Assembly (NCBI GenBank): GCA_003240625.1 | Contig: QFMX01000005.1 | Location: 212,095 to 276,094 of the forward strand | DNA: 64,000 nt | Source of the DNA: Sphingomonas taxi | GTDB lineage: Bacteria; Pseudomonadota; Alphaproteobacteria; Sphingomonadales; Sphingomonadaceae | Direction of reading: 5' to 3' | Shown: positions 17,281 to 24,981 of the stretch, piece by piece | How the letters are laid out: the number at the start of each line of letters is the position of its first letter | Numbering within the stretch: the stretch's first letter is position 1 | Program-made: the position numbers and the translations under genes | The notes under the pieces: model-generated | The model's database searches: none | Seen by the model: the letters and a program-made list of their open reading frames with translations, nothing else | Told to the model about the DNA's origin: nothing

Positions 17281-18398
17281 GGTCGACGTCGCGATGCGAT
17301 CAGCGTGCCGATCGCGGCGGGCGGGAGTACCGCGTCGGCGACTCCCGAAGACGCGACGGCGCCGGGCATGCCCCAGACCACCGAGCTGTCGCGGTCCTGC
17401 GCGACGACGCAACCGCCGGCGTCGTGCACCCGTTGCGCGCCCTCCGCGCCGTCGCGCCCCATCCCGCTGAGCACGATCGCCAGTACGCGCGTGCCGTACA
17501 CGTCCGCGATCGAGGCGAGCATCGGGTCGACCGACGGCATGCAGCCGCTACCGGCGGGCTCGTGCGTCAGACGGAAGGCGGCGCCGCCGTCCCGCAGCTT
17601 GACGCATTTGAGATGCGCATCGCCCGGCGCGACGATGATCCGGCCCGGACGGATCCGCAGCCGGTCGGTCGCGACTTCGCAGGGGCGACCGGCGAGCAAC
17701 GCGATCTGCGCCGCGAAATAGGGCATGAACGACGCTGGCAGATGCTGGGTGATGACGATCGGCAGGCGAAACCCGGCGGGGATCGCACGGAACATCTGGC
17801 TGATCGCGTGGATACCACCGGTCGAGGCACCGATCGCGACGATGTCGTAATCTTCGCTTGGCGAGACGGCGCGCGGTGTAGCTGGAGGGGCTGCGAAAGA
17901 CCTGGTGGTGGTCGGCGTCGACCGGACGAGTGAGACCGGTGGCGCATGCATCGAATCCTCGCACAGCCTTTCGAGCTTGGAGACCAGCGCACCGCCGAAC
18001 CGCCCGGAAAGCTCCCCGGCCGAAGGCTTGATCAACGTCTCCGCCGCACCGAGCGCGAGCGCCTGCATGGCCTTCGGGCCGCCCTCGTCCGCGCTCGACG
18101 AGACGATCAGAACCTTGGCCCCCTTCCCGGCCGCAACCAGCGCGGGCAAGGCCGTCAGCCCGTCGATCCCCGGCATCTCGATATCGAGCAGGATGAACTC
18201 GACCGTCGTGCGGCCGAGAAAATCCAGCGCAGCGGCCGCGCTGCCGACCGCCCCGACCACGGAGAATCGATCGCTCGCATCGATCGTCCGCGCGATCACC
18301 GCGCGCGCGACGACCGAATCGTCGACGAGCAGCACGCGTGCCGTGTCCGCGCTGTCGCGGTCCGCCGGGCGCGGGACAGAGAAGGGTCGGTTCGCCAC
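17277..18398 (-). CDS. cheB: Protein-glutamate methylesterase/deamidase CheB
   Basis: 373 residues. An N-terminal receiver domain (~20-140) has the phospho-acceptor Asp in ILLDIEMPG. A Pro/Ser/Thr-rich linker (~150-180) leads to the methylesterase domain. The catalytic triad is visible: Ser in GASTGGIHA, His in TQHLPASF and Asp in LSGMGRDGAEG. It demethylates and deamidates chemoreceptors after phosphorylation by CheA. It sits between cheY (13 bp upstream) and cheR (overlapping). Confidence 0.94.
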   Translation of the reverse strand: MANRPFSVPRPADRDSADTARVLLVDDSVVARAVIARTIDASDRFSVVGAVGSAAAALDFLGRTTVEFILLDIEMPGIDGLTALPALVAAGKGAKVLIVSSSADEGGPKAMQALALGAAETLIKPSAGELSGRFGGALVSKLERLCEDSMHAPPVSLVRSTPTTTRSFAAPPATPRAVSPSEDYDIVAIGASTGGIHAISQMFRAIPAGFRLPIVITQHLPASFMPYFAAQIALLAGRPCEVATDRLRIRPGRIIVAPGDAHLKCVKLRDGGAAFRLTHEPAGSGCMPSVDPMLASIADVYGTRVLAIVLSGMGRDGAEGAQRVHDAGGCVVAQDRDSSVVWGMPGAVASSGVADAVLPPAAIGTLIASRRRP

Positions 18399-18411
18399 CG
18401 TCTTGCCCGGA

Positions 18412-18777
18412 TCAGGCCATGCCGACGATCTGGAGCTTCGATTCCAGCGTTTCGCGGTCGAACGGCTTCATGACGTATTCGTCGGCTCCGGCCTCGATCG
18501 CCGCGCGGATATAGGCCATGCCGTTCTCGGTCGTGCAGAACACCACCTTGGGCCGACGCGGTACGTCGGCCTCACGCAGCGCGCGCAGGAAATCCATGCC
18601 GCTCATCACCGGCATGTTCCAGTCGAGCAGGATGACGTCCGGGATCGACGCCATGCACAATGCCAGCGCTTCCCGACCGTCACAGGCTTCGGTGACGGTG
18701 AAATCGAGCGTCTCCAGGATGTGGCGCGCGACCTTGCGGATCACCTTTGAATCATCGACGACGAGACAGGTCTTCAT
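18412..18777 (-). CDS. cheY: CheY-type single-domain response regulator
   Basis: 121 residues, receiver domain only. Acidic pair in VVDDSKVIRK, phospho-acceptor Asp in VILLDWNMPVMSG, Thr in FCTTEN and Lys in YVMKPFDRE are all present. As part of a che operon it is taken to be the CheA-phosphorylated output regulator acting on the flagellar switch or another motility machine. The start at 18777 is the first ATG that leaves a normal receiver N-terminus. Confidence 0.93.
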   Translation of the reverse strand: MKTCLVVDDSKVIRKVARHILETLDFTVTEACDGREALALCMASIPDVILLDWNMPVMSGMDFLRALREADVPRRPKVVFCTTENGMAYIRAAIEAGADEYVMKPFDRETLESKLQIVGMA

Positions 18778-18852
18778 GGAAAGCCTTCCGGGGAAATCGT
18801 GAGGCCGGTCTACGCGGGAAAGCGTAAGCGCCGGGTTAAGCAACGGAAAATT

Positions 18853-19281
18853 TCAGGCGGCGGGTATAGTCGCGGGTATTACCGCGGCGAGATCGAGGAT
18901 CAGCAGCGGTTCGCCATCACGCTCGACGATGCCGGTCCCGGCCGTCGCCCAGCCGCAGTGCAGCGCCAGTCCCGACGACAGCGGCAACCGCGCGAACGGC
19001 GCGACGTCCTCAACCGAATCGACCAGGATCGCATAATGATGTCCCTCGACCACGGTGATGACCGCACGACGGACGGCGTCGGGCGTCGGCTCCAGGCCAA
19101 GTGCGGTGCCGGTGTCGATCACCGTGACCACGCGACTGCGCAGCGCCGCGAGACCGCGCACGAACGCGTCCGCGCGCGGCACCGCGATCACCTCGCCGAT
19201 ATCGACTACCGAATCGACCTGCGCGGCGGCGATCGCGACGCCGCGCCCGGCGATATGCGCTACCAGGAACAGCTCGCTCAC
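18853..19281 (-). CDS. cheW: Chemotaxis coupling protein CheW
   Basis: 142 residues, one CheW-like SH3-type domain starting FLVAHIAGRGVAIAAAQVDSVVDIGEV. LRSRVVTVIDTGTALGL and HHYAILVDSVEDVA are in the expected order. It couples CheA to chemoreceptors in the membrane-bound array. It overlaps the cheA stop by four bases, implying translational coupling. Confidence 0.9.
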   Translation of the reverse strand: MSELFLVAHIAGRGVAIAAAQVDSVVDIGEVIAVPRADAFVRGLAALRSRVVTVIDTGTALGLEPTPDAVRRAVITVVEGHHYAILVDSVEDVAPFARLPLSSGLALHCGWATAGTGIVERDGEPLLILDLAAVIPATIPAA

Positions 19282-21563
19282 ATCGCCCTCCGCGCCGCCA
19301 GCGCAGCGATCAAAGCCGGCCGGTCGTAACGATAGATGCTCGCGTCATCCTCACCCTCGGCGGTGCGTGTCCGGCGCAGCGTCACCACCGGCGCCAGCGT
19401 CTCGCGGAGCGGCGTATCCTCCATCGCCAACGCCACCGCTGCGGTCTCGCCCGCCGCCAGCGCGGTGACGCAGCGATACCCCGAGGCTTCGAGCGCAGGC
19501 TTCAGGAACGTCTCCATCCAGCCCGACCCGTCGACCTGCAACAGGCACACCGGCAGCGACGCGAGCGTGACCGGCTGACCCGCGAACAGGGCATGCGGAT
19601 CGACTAGTTCGATCTGCTCGCCGGCGATCGAAACCACCCCGGCAATCGGCCCGGTGCCCCGCGCAGGTGCCATCTCAGCGGGCAGCGCGACGATCTCGAT
19701 CGCCTCGGCAATCGCATAGGCCATGTCGCTTTCGCCGTCGGTCAGCCGCAGCACCGCGACCTCGGTGCGCGTGCCGAATGTCGCGACCGCGTGGAGCGGG
19801 ATGATCGCATCGCCGATCGACAGCCGCATCGCCCCGCCCGACCAGCGGATCGCGTCCACCGCCACCGGCTCGACACGGTCGATCACCGCCAGGGCGATCG
19901 CACGGCGGCAACCATCGAGATCGTCGAACAGCAGAGCGGGGACACCCGGCACGACCTCCTCGACCTCGGTCGACGCGGCGACCACCGGCGTAAAACGCAA
20001 CCCTGCGACCGCGGCGATCCCGGACGCGTCGAGCAGCAGCATCGGCAGGCCATTGTCGGGCAAGGTCTTGCCCGCATAGACGCCGGTCGCCATCACCGCA
20101 GGCGAGGCGGGCTTCACCACCAGTTCCTCGGTATCGAGCACGGTATCGACGCCGAGCGCGTAATCGCCCTCGCGCGTCGACACGATCACCAGCGTCGGCG
20201 GCGCGTCGTCATTCAGCTTGAACAGCTGGCCGAGCGATACCAGCGGCATCCGCCGGCCGCGCACCGTGACGGCGGCCGCGTCGCCGATCGTGTCGATCCG
20301 CACGGCGTCGCCGCGCACCATCACGATCTCCTCGATCGCCTGACGTGGAAGCGCAAACCGCTGCGTGCCGACGCCGACGATGATCGTCGACAGGATCGAC
20401 AGTGTCAGCGGCACGTGAATGACGATCCGAAGCCCGCGCCCCGGATCGTTGGTCAGCACGATCCGGCCGCCGATCTGCTCGATATTGGCGCGCACCACAT
20501 CCATGCCGACGCCGCGCCCCGAGATCGCGGTCACCGCATCGCGGCTCGACAAGCCGGGGGCGAAGATCAGGTCGAGCTTGGCCGCCTCGCTCATCGCCGC
20601 GAGTTCGGTGACGCCGTGGAGTCCCTTTTCCGCGGCCTTGGCAACGATCCGCGCGACGTCGATGCCCTTGCCGTCGTCGGCGACCTCGATCAGGATCTGA
20701 TTGCCCGACTGGCGGGCGGAGACGACCAGCCGGCCGTTCTTGGGCTTGCCGAGCGCGCGGCGCTCCGCTGGTCCCTCGATGCCGTGGTCGATCGAATTGC
20801 GGATGATGTGGACGAGCGGATCGCGCATCAGCTCGATCATCTCGCGGTCGAGCTCGACATCCGCGCCCTCGATCGCGAGATCGACGCTCTTGCCGAGCTC
20901 GGCACTGGTATCGCGCACCATCCGCGGCAGCGCCGAGAACAGCGCGTCGACCTTCTGCATGCGCGTCCGCGTCACGGTGTCGCGCATGTCGGCGACGGTC
21001 AGCGACAGGCGTTCGAGCGCCGCCTCGACCTTCGGGTCGACGTCGCAGTCGCGCAGCCGCCGGGCGAGTTCGTTGCGCGCGAGCACCATCTCGGACATGC
21101 CGCTCATCATGTGATCGAGCAGGTCGACGTTGAGGCGTACGCTACGACTGGCAGCGCGGCTGTGCGGGGTGGTTGGTGCCTGTGCGCGAGGCTGCGCGTC
21201 GGGCGCGAGCGCGGCGATCAGCAAGTCCTCACCCGAATCGTCGAGCGGTGAGCCGCTGTCGATCGCCTCGACGATCTCGCCGATCCGGTCGACGATGCCG
21301 AGCACCGCGTTGACGAGCGCGGTATCGGGGGTGCGCTTGCCGTCGCGGACCGCCGCCAGGACGTCCTCAGCCGCGTGGCTCAGCCGGGCAAGGCGCGGCA
21401 AATCGAGAAACCCGCAGCTTCCCTTGACCGTATGGACGAAGCGAAAGATCGCATCGAGGCGCCCGCTGTCCGCGGGTGCGGCTTCCCACGCGACGATCTC
21501 GCCGGAGATCGCCTCCAGCGTTTCGCGCGTCTCGGCAATGAATTCCTGTAACAGATCGTCCAT
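19278..21563 (-). CDS. cheA: Chemotaxis histidine kinase CheA
   Basis: 761 residues. An HPt domain comes first, with the phosphorylated His44 in RFVHTVKGSCGFL. A dimerisation segment follows (~170-230), then the ATPase with IIRNSIDHGIE (N box), DDGKGIDVARI and SGRGVGMDVVR (G boxes). Next comes a CheW-like regulatory domain (~375-500). The remaining ~250 residues contain what looks like a second CheW-like unit and a tail beginning PVCLLQVDGSGWMETFLKPAL that resembles a receiver fold without its Asp. The start MDDLLQEFIAET at 21563 is preferred to 21590. No receptor gene or cheD is in the window. Confidence 0.93.
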   Translation of the reverse strand: MDDLLQEFIAETRETLEAISGEIVAWEAAPADSGRLDAIFRFVHTVKGSCGFLDLPRLARLSHAAEDVLAAVRDGKRTPDTALVNAVLGIVDRIGEIVEAIDSGSPLDDSGEDLLIAALAPDAQPRAQAPTTPHSRAASRSVRLNVDLLDHMMSGMSEMVLARNELARRLRDCDVDPKVEAALERLSLTVADMRDTVTRTRMQKVDALFSALPRMVRDTSAELGKSVDLAIEGADVELDREMIELMRDPLVHIIRNSIDHGIEGPAERRALGKPKNGRLVVSARQSGNQILIEVADDGKGIDVARIVAKAAEKGLHGVTELAAMSEAAKLDLIFAPGLSSRDAVTAISGRGVGMDVVRANIEQIGGRIVLTNDPGRGLRIVIHVPLTLSILSTIIVGVGTQRFALPRQAIEEIVMVRGDAVRIDTIGDAAAVTVRGRRMPLVSLGQLFKLNDDAPPTLVIVSTREGDYALGVDTVLDTEELVVKPASPAVMATGVYAGKTLPDNGLPMLLLDASGIAAVAGLRFTPVVAASTEVEEVVPGVPALLFDDLDGCRRAIALAVIDRVEPVAVDAIRWSGGAMRLSIGDAIIPLHAVATFGTRTEVAVLRLTDGESDMAYAIAEAIEIVALPAEMAPARGTGPIAGVVSIAGEQIELVDPHALFAGQPVTLASLPVCLLQVDGSGWMETFLKPALEASGYRCVTALAAGETAAVALAMEDTPLRETLAPVVTLRRTRTAEGEDDASIYRYDRPALIAALAARRAM

Positions 21564-21630
21564 GCGGGCCCCGCGTTCGAGGCCTGTCATGCATGGCGGA
21601 GGTTAAGGGCGCGTTAGCCCGTCTTCTCAA

Positions 21631-21754
21631 TCTTCCCCCGCCTGGGGGAGGTGGCACCGCAGGTGACGGAGGGGGAGGACACGGAACACAAATGGTCGCT
21701 TGCCTCCCCCTCCGTCTGGCAAGAGCCAGCCACCTCCCCCTGGCGGGGGAGGAT
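21631..21754. repeat. Family B inverted repeat, copy 2
   Basis: Outer arms are CTTCCCCCGCCTGGGGGAGG and its complement TCCCCCTGGCGGGGGAGGAT. It lies between chpT (upstream on the same strand) and the start of cheA, so it would be in or near the leader of the chemotaxis operon. Confidence 0.88.
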
Positions 21755-21771
21755 CGCAAATAGCGCGCGCC

Positions 21772-22416
21772 CTACCGGGCGTTGAAGACCGCGCCGAAGA
21801 TCATGATCCCCTCGGCCGGCTCGGACACGATCACCGTGCCGCCCGCCTCCGCCACGACCGTGTTGATCAGATACGCAGCGGCGGCGCGCGGCGTGACATT
21901 ATGCGCGCCCTCGCCTTCGACCAGCGTGCGGCGGATTTCGGGGTCCAGCACGATCCGCGCGCCCTCGATCTTCACGACGATTTCCAGCTGCCCGTCATTC
22001 TCCTCGCCGCCGACCTCCATGGTCCCGCCGCGGACCAGCGATTCGGTCGCGACCAGCACGAGGTTGAGCAGCACTTTCACCGCGGACTTGGGCATCGCCG
22101 AGGCCTCGACCGCCCAGACGAAAGTGATCCGCTTGTTCTCGGCGACCAGCCCCTCGATCGCATTGCGCGCTTCATGCGTGTCGACCAGTTCGCCGAACCC
22201 GCCGGCCGCCCCGAAAGCCAGTCGGAAGAATTTGAGCTTGCTGGCGGACGCACGCGCGCTGTCGGCGAGCAACTGCATGACCCGCTCGCGCATCGCCGGA
22301 TCGGTTTCGTCGGCGAGCAGTTCCAGCCCGTTGTTGAGCGCCCCCACCGGCGACAGCAGGTCGTGGCACAGGCGCGAACACAGCAGGCTCGCGAAATCGA
22401 CCGGGCTGACCGTCAT
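21772..22416 (-). CDS. chpT: ChpT histidine phosphotransferase
   Basis: 214 residues. A histidine-kinase-like dimerisation helix, DFASLLCSRLCHDLLSPVGALNNGLELL, contains the phosphorylated His (~18) in the signature RLCHDLLSPVGAL. It is followed by a degenerate ATPase-like domain with LNLVLVATESLVRGG. In Caulobacter ChpT passes phosphate from CckA to CtrA and CpdR, controlling cell cycle and, in many alphaproteobacteria, motility. Its position immediately upstream of the chemotaxis operon is consistent with CtrA-controlled motility, but no CtrA, CckA or flagellar gene is visible here. Confidence 0.93.
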   Translation of the reverse strand: MTVSPVDFASLLCSRLCHDLLSPVGALNNGLELLADETDPAMRERVMQLLADSARASASKLKFFRLAFGAAGGFGELVDTHEARNAIEGLVAENKRITFVWAVEASAMPKSAVKVLLNLVLVATESLVRGGTMEVGGEENDGQLEIVVKIEGARIVLDPEIRRTLVEGEGAHNVTPRAAAAYLINTVVAEAGGTVIVSEPAEGIMIFGAVFNAR

Positions 22417-22514
22417 GAAAATCCCCTAATTCTGGAGCGTCTTGTGGCGGTGGTGCGGCGGCGACGCAATGCCAACGTATTGCGCTTAGTTTTGGGAAGA
22501 GGCGCCGCTCCGAC

Positions 22515-22627
22515 TTCCCCCCCTCCCTGGAAGGGAGGGGTTGGGGGTGGGTCGGCCGGTTTGATCCACGACAGTCGAGTATGCGGAAACCAACCCACCC
22601 CCAGCCCCTCCCTTCGAGGGGGGGGAA
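22515..22627. repeat. Family A inverted repeat, copy 3
   Basis: Arms CCCTCCCTGGAAGGGAGGGG and TGGGGGTGGGTCGG with mirrored partners around a ~30-bp loop. It lies between the M67 peptidase and chpT genes. Confidence 0.9.
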
Positions 22628-22638
22628 GGCTCAAGCGG

Positions 22639-23034
22639 CTATCCAATACGCTCGATCGCCTCCTCGACGAACTCGCCGACCTCGACCGATCGCCACGCGC
22701 GCGCCATGCCGCCGCCGAGAATAACCCACACCGCGCCGTCCCCCATCGCCTGTGCCGCGTCGCGCGGAGACGGGATAGGCGAACCAGACGGGTGCGAATG
22801 ATAATGCCCGATCACCGCCCTCGCCCCGCCCCGCGCGCGCCGATGCGCCGCGAACAACGCCTTCGGATCGATCTCGAACGCCCGCGCCGGGTTCGCCGCT
22901 ACATTTGCACACGCCTCGGCCGCTTCGATCGACCCCGCAGCCCCGAACAACAGCCCGCAGATCTCCGCATTCGGCGACGCAGCCGCCTCGGCCAACAATC
23001 GCCCCAGCACTTCGCTTGAAATCGTCACGCTCAT
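22639..23034 (-). CDS. M67 (JAB/MPN) family metalloprotease
   Basis: 131 residues. The full JAMM zinc signature is present: Glu in AEICGLLFG, and HYHSHPSGSPIPSPRD with two His and the Asp. Bacterial JAMM proteins remove ubiquitin-like or sulfur-carrier tails or cleave peptides such as CysO-cysteine; no ThiF/ThiS/CysO gene is adjacent, so substrate is unknown. It starts 17 bp from the divergent pseudouridine synthase gene at 23052; the longer frame to 23082 is rejected as it would overlap that gene. Confidence 0.88.
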   Translation of the reverse strand: MSVTISSEVLGRLLAEAAASPNAEICGLLFGAAGSIEAAEACANVAANPARAFEIDPKALFAAHRRARGGARAVIGHYHSHPSGSPIPSPRDAAQAMGDGAVWVILGGGMARAWRSVEVGEFVEEAIERIG

Positions 23035-23051
23035 CGCCACATCGCTACGAC

Positions 23052-23999
23052 ATGGACCGGGGGGTTTCCATCGTCGAAGCATCGATCACGCCGGCCACGG
23101 ATGGCTGGAGGCTCGATCGCGCGCTCGCCGAAGTGCTTCCTGACATGTCGCGGGAGCGGTTAAAGGCGCTCATCGCCGCGGGGCAAGTGACGCTCAACGG
23201 CCGAGAATGGCGCGATTCGGCGAAGAAGGCCGCGACCGGTCAGGTGTTCGCGGTCGCGATCCCACCGCCGACCCCGCTACACAACGAAGCGCAGGATATC
23301 CCGCTCGTCGTCGCCTATGAAGACGACGACCTGATCGTGATCGACAAGCCCGCCGGCCTTGTCGTCCACCCTGCCGCGGGCAATTTCGACGGGACACTGG
23401 TCAACGCGCTGCTTCACCACTGCGCTGGCAATCTGTCGGGCATCGGCGGCGTTGCACGGCCGGGAATCGTCCATCGCATCGACAAGGACACGTCGGGGCT
23501 GATGATCGCCGCCAAGACCGACCGCGCGCACGAAGGCCTTGCCAAGCAATTCCACGACCACAGCATCGACCGCCGCTACAAGGCGATCGTCGGCGGCATC
23601 CCGCGCCCGCCGAGCGGCACGGTCGATGCGCCACTCGCTCGGAGTCCGCAGAACCGCAAGAAGATTGCGATCGTGCAGGGCGGCAAGCGCGCGGTGACGC
23701 ATTTCTCGACGATCGAGACGCTCCGCGATGCGGCGTTGGTCGAATGCCGACTTGAGACCGGAAGGACGCATCAGGTGCGTGTGCACATGGCATCGATCGG
23801 CCACGCCTTGTTGGGGGACCCGGTCTATGGTAGAACAAAGCAAGCTCAGAAGTCGCTGCTCGAAACGCTCGGTTTCCGCCGGCAGGCCTTGCACGCGGCG
23901 CATCTGGGGTTCATCCATCCGGTGAAAAGCGTCGCTTTGGCGTTCGAAAGCGAAATGCCCGCAGACATGCAGGAACTGTTCACCCAACTTCACGTATAG
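23052..23999 (+). CDS. RluA/RluD-family 23S rRNA pseudouridine synthase
   Basis: 315 residues. An S4 RNA-binding domain (~20-80, WRLDRALAEVLPDMSRERLKALIAAGQVTLNG) precedes the catalytic domain. The catalytic Asp is in VHRIDKDTSGLMIAAK, and LETGRTHQVRVHMASIGHALLGDPVYG is the second conserved motif. RluD-type enzymes modify uridines of 23S rRNA helix 69. The ATG at 23052 is chosen because it leaves the S4 domain complete. rpoH follows after 78 bp. Confidence 0.9.
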   Translation: MDRGVSIVEASITPATDGWRLDRALAEVLPDMSRERLKALIAAGQVTLNGREWRDSAKKAATGQVFAVAIPPPTPLHNEAQDIPLVVAYEDDDLIVIDKPAGLVVHPAAGNFDGTLVNALLHHCAGNLSGIGGVARPGIVHRIDKDTSGLMIAAKTDRAHEGLAKQFHDHSIDRRYKAIVGGIPRPPSGTVDAPLARSPQNRKKIAIVQGGKRAVTHFSTIETLRDAALVECRLETGRTHQVRVHMASIGHALLGDPVYGRTKQAQKSLLETLGFRRQALHAAHLGFIHPVKSVALAFESEMPADMQELFTQLHV

Positions 24000-24013
24000 A
24001 TAATCGACACCAT

Positions 24014-24055
24014 GCCGCAACGCGGCAACCGGGGGCCGCAGTGCGGCAATCGGGG
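24014..24055 (+). repeat. Two 21-bp direct repeats in the rpoH leader
   Basis: GCCGCAACGCGGCAACCGGGG (24014-24034, read as two parts) is followed directly by a copy differing at three positions (24035-24055). The second contains the perfect dyad CCGCA-G-TGCGG. They lie 23-64 bp upstream of the rpoH ATG and just 5' of its ribosome-binding site, so they could form hairpins in the leader or be an operator. Confidence 0.6.
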
Positions 24056-24077
24056 TCAGCAGAAAGGGATTACGACC

Positions 24078-24980
24078 ATGGCAGCCCGCTCCAACGTTCC
24101 AGCGACGATTCCTGCGCTCGGCAGCGAGGCGGGTCTCAATCGCTATCTCGCCGAGATCAAGAAGTTCCCGCTGCTGAAACCCGAACAGGAATACATGCTC
24201 GCCAAGCGTTTCCAGGAGCATGGCGACACTGAGGCTGCGGCGCAGCTGGTGACCTCGCATCTCCGTCTCGTGGCGAAGATCGCGATGGGCTATCGCGGCT
24301 ATGGCCTGCCGACGTCGGAGCTGATCTCCGAAGGTAACATCGGCCTGATGCAGGGCGTAAAGAAGTTCGAGCCCGAGCGCGGCTTTCGTCTTGCCACCTA
24401 TGCGATGTGGTGGATCCGCGCGTCGATCCAGGAATATATCCTGCGCTCGTGGAGCCTCGTGAAGATGGGCACGACGGCGGCGCAGAAGAAGCTGTTCTTC
24501 AACCTGCGCCGGATGAAGAGCCGCCTCGACGCGTTCGAGGACGGCGATCTGCGTCCCGAGCACGTCACCAAGATCGCGACCGATCTCGGCGTTGCGGAAA
24601 CCGACGTCGTCAGCATGAACCGCCGCATGGCTATGGGCGGCGATACGTCGCTCAACGTGCCGATGCGCGAGGACGGCGAGGGCCAGTGGCAGGATTGGCT
24701 GCAGGACGATGCGCCATTGCAGGACAAGATCGTCGCCGATGCGCAGGAGGCGGACGTTCGCCACTCGATGCTGGTATCGGCAATGGACGACCTCAACGAG
24801 CGCGAGCAGCATATCCTCACCGAGCGTCGTCTTACGGACGATCCGAAGACGCTTGAGGAATTGTCGCAGGTCTACGGCGTGTCACGCGAGCGTGTGCGGC
24901 AGATCGAGGTGCGGGCGTTCGAAAAGTTGCAGAAGGCGATGATGCGCATTGCCGGTGAGAAGCGCCTTCTGGCTGCTTAA
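24078..24980 (+). CDS. rpoH: RNA polymerase sigma-32 factor RpoH
   Basis: 300 residues. Region 2 is recognisable from LVTSHLRLVAKIAMGYRGYGLPTSELISEGNIGLMQ through RLATYAMWWIRASIQEY. The RpoH box QKKLFFNLR directly follows, which separates sigma-32 from other sigma factors. Region 4 ends with YGVSRERVRQIEVRAFEKL, the promoter -35 helix. It directs heat-shock transcription. The ATG at 24078 has AAAGGGA eight bases upstream; an upstream frame to 24012 would start inside the direct repeats. The next gene starts one base after its stop. Confidence 0.95.
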   Translation: MAARSNVPATIPALGSEAGLNRYLAEIKKFPLLKPEQEYMLAKRFQEHGDTEAAAQLVTSHLRLVAKIAMGYRGYGLPTSELISEGNIGLMQGVKKFEPERGFRLATYAMWWIRASIQEYILRSWSLVKMGTTAAQKKLFFNLRRMKSRLDAFEDGDLRPEHVTKIATDLGVAETDVVSMNRRMAMGGDTSLNVPMREDGEGQWQDWLQDDAPLQDKIVADAQEADVRHSMLVSAMDDLNEREQHILTERRLTDDPKTLEELSQVYGVSRERVRQIEVRAFEKLQKAMMRIAGEKRLLAA

Positions 24981-24981
24981 G

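Noticed and set aside
24012..24077. An earlier rpoH start at 24012 adding 22 residues
   Set aside because: The extra residues come from the 21-bp direct repeats, and sigma-32 proteins start near MAARSNVPATIPAL. The ATG at 24078 has a good ribosome-binding site.
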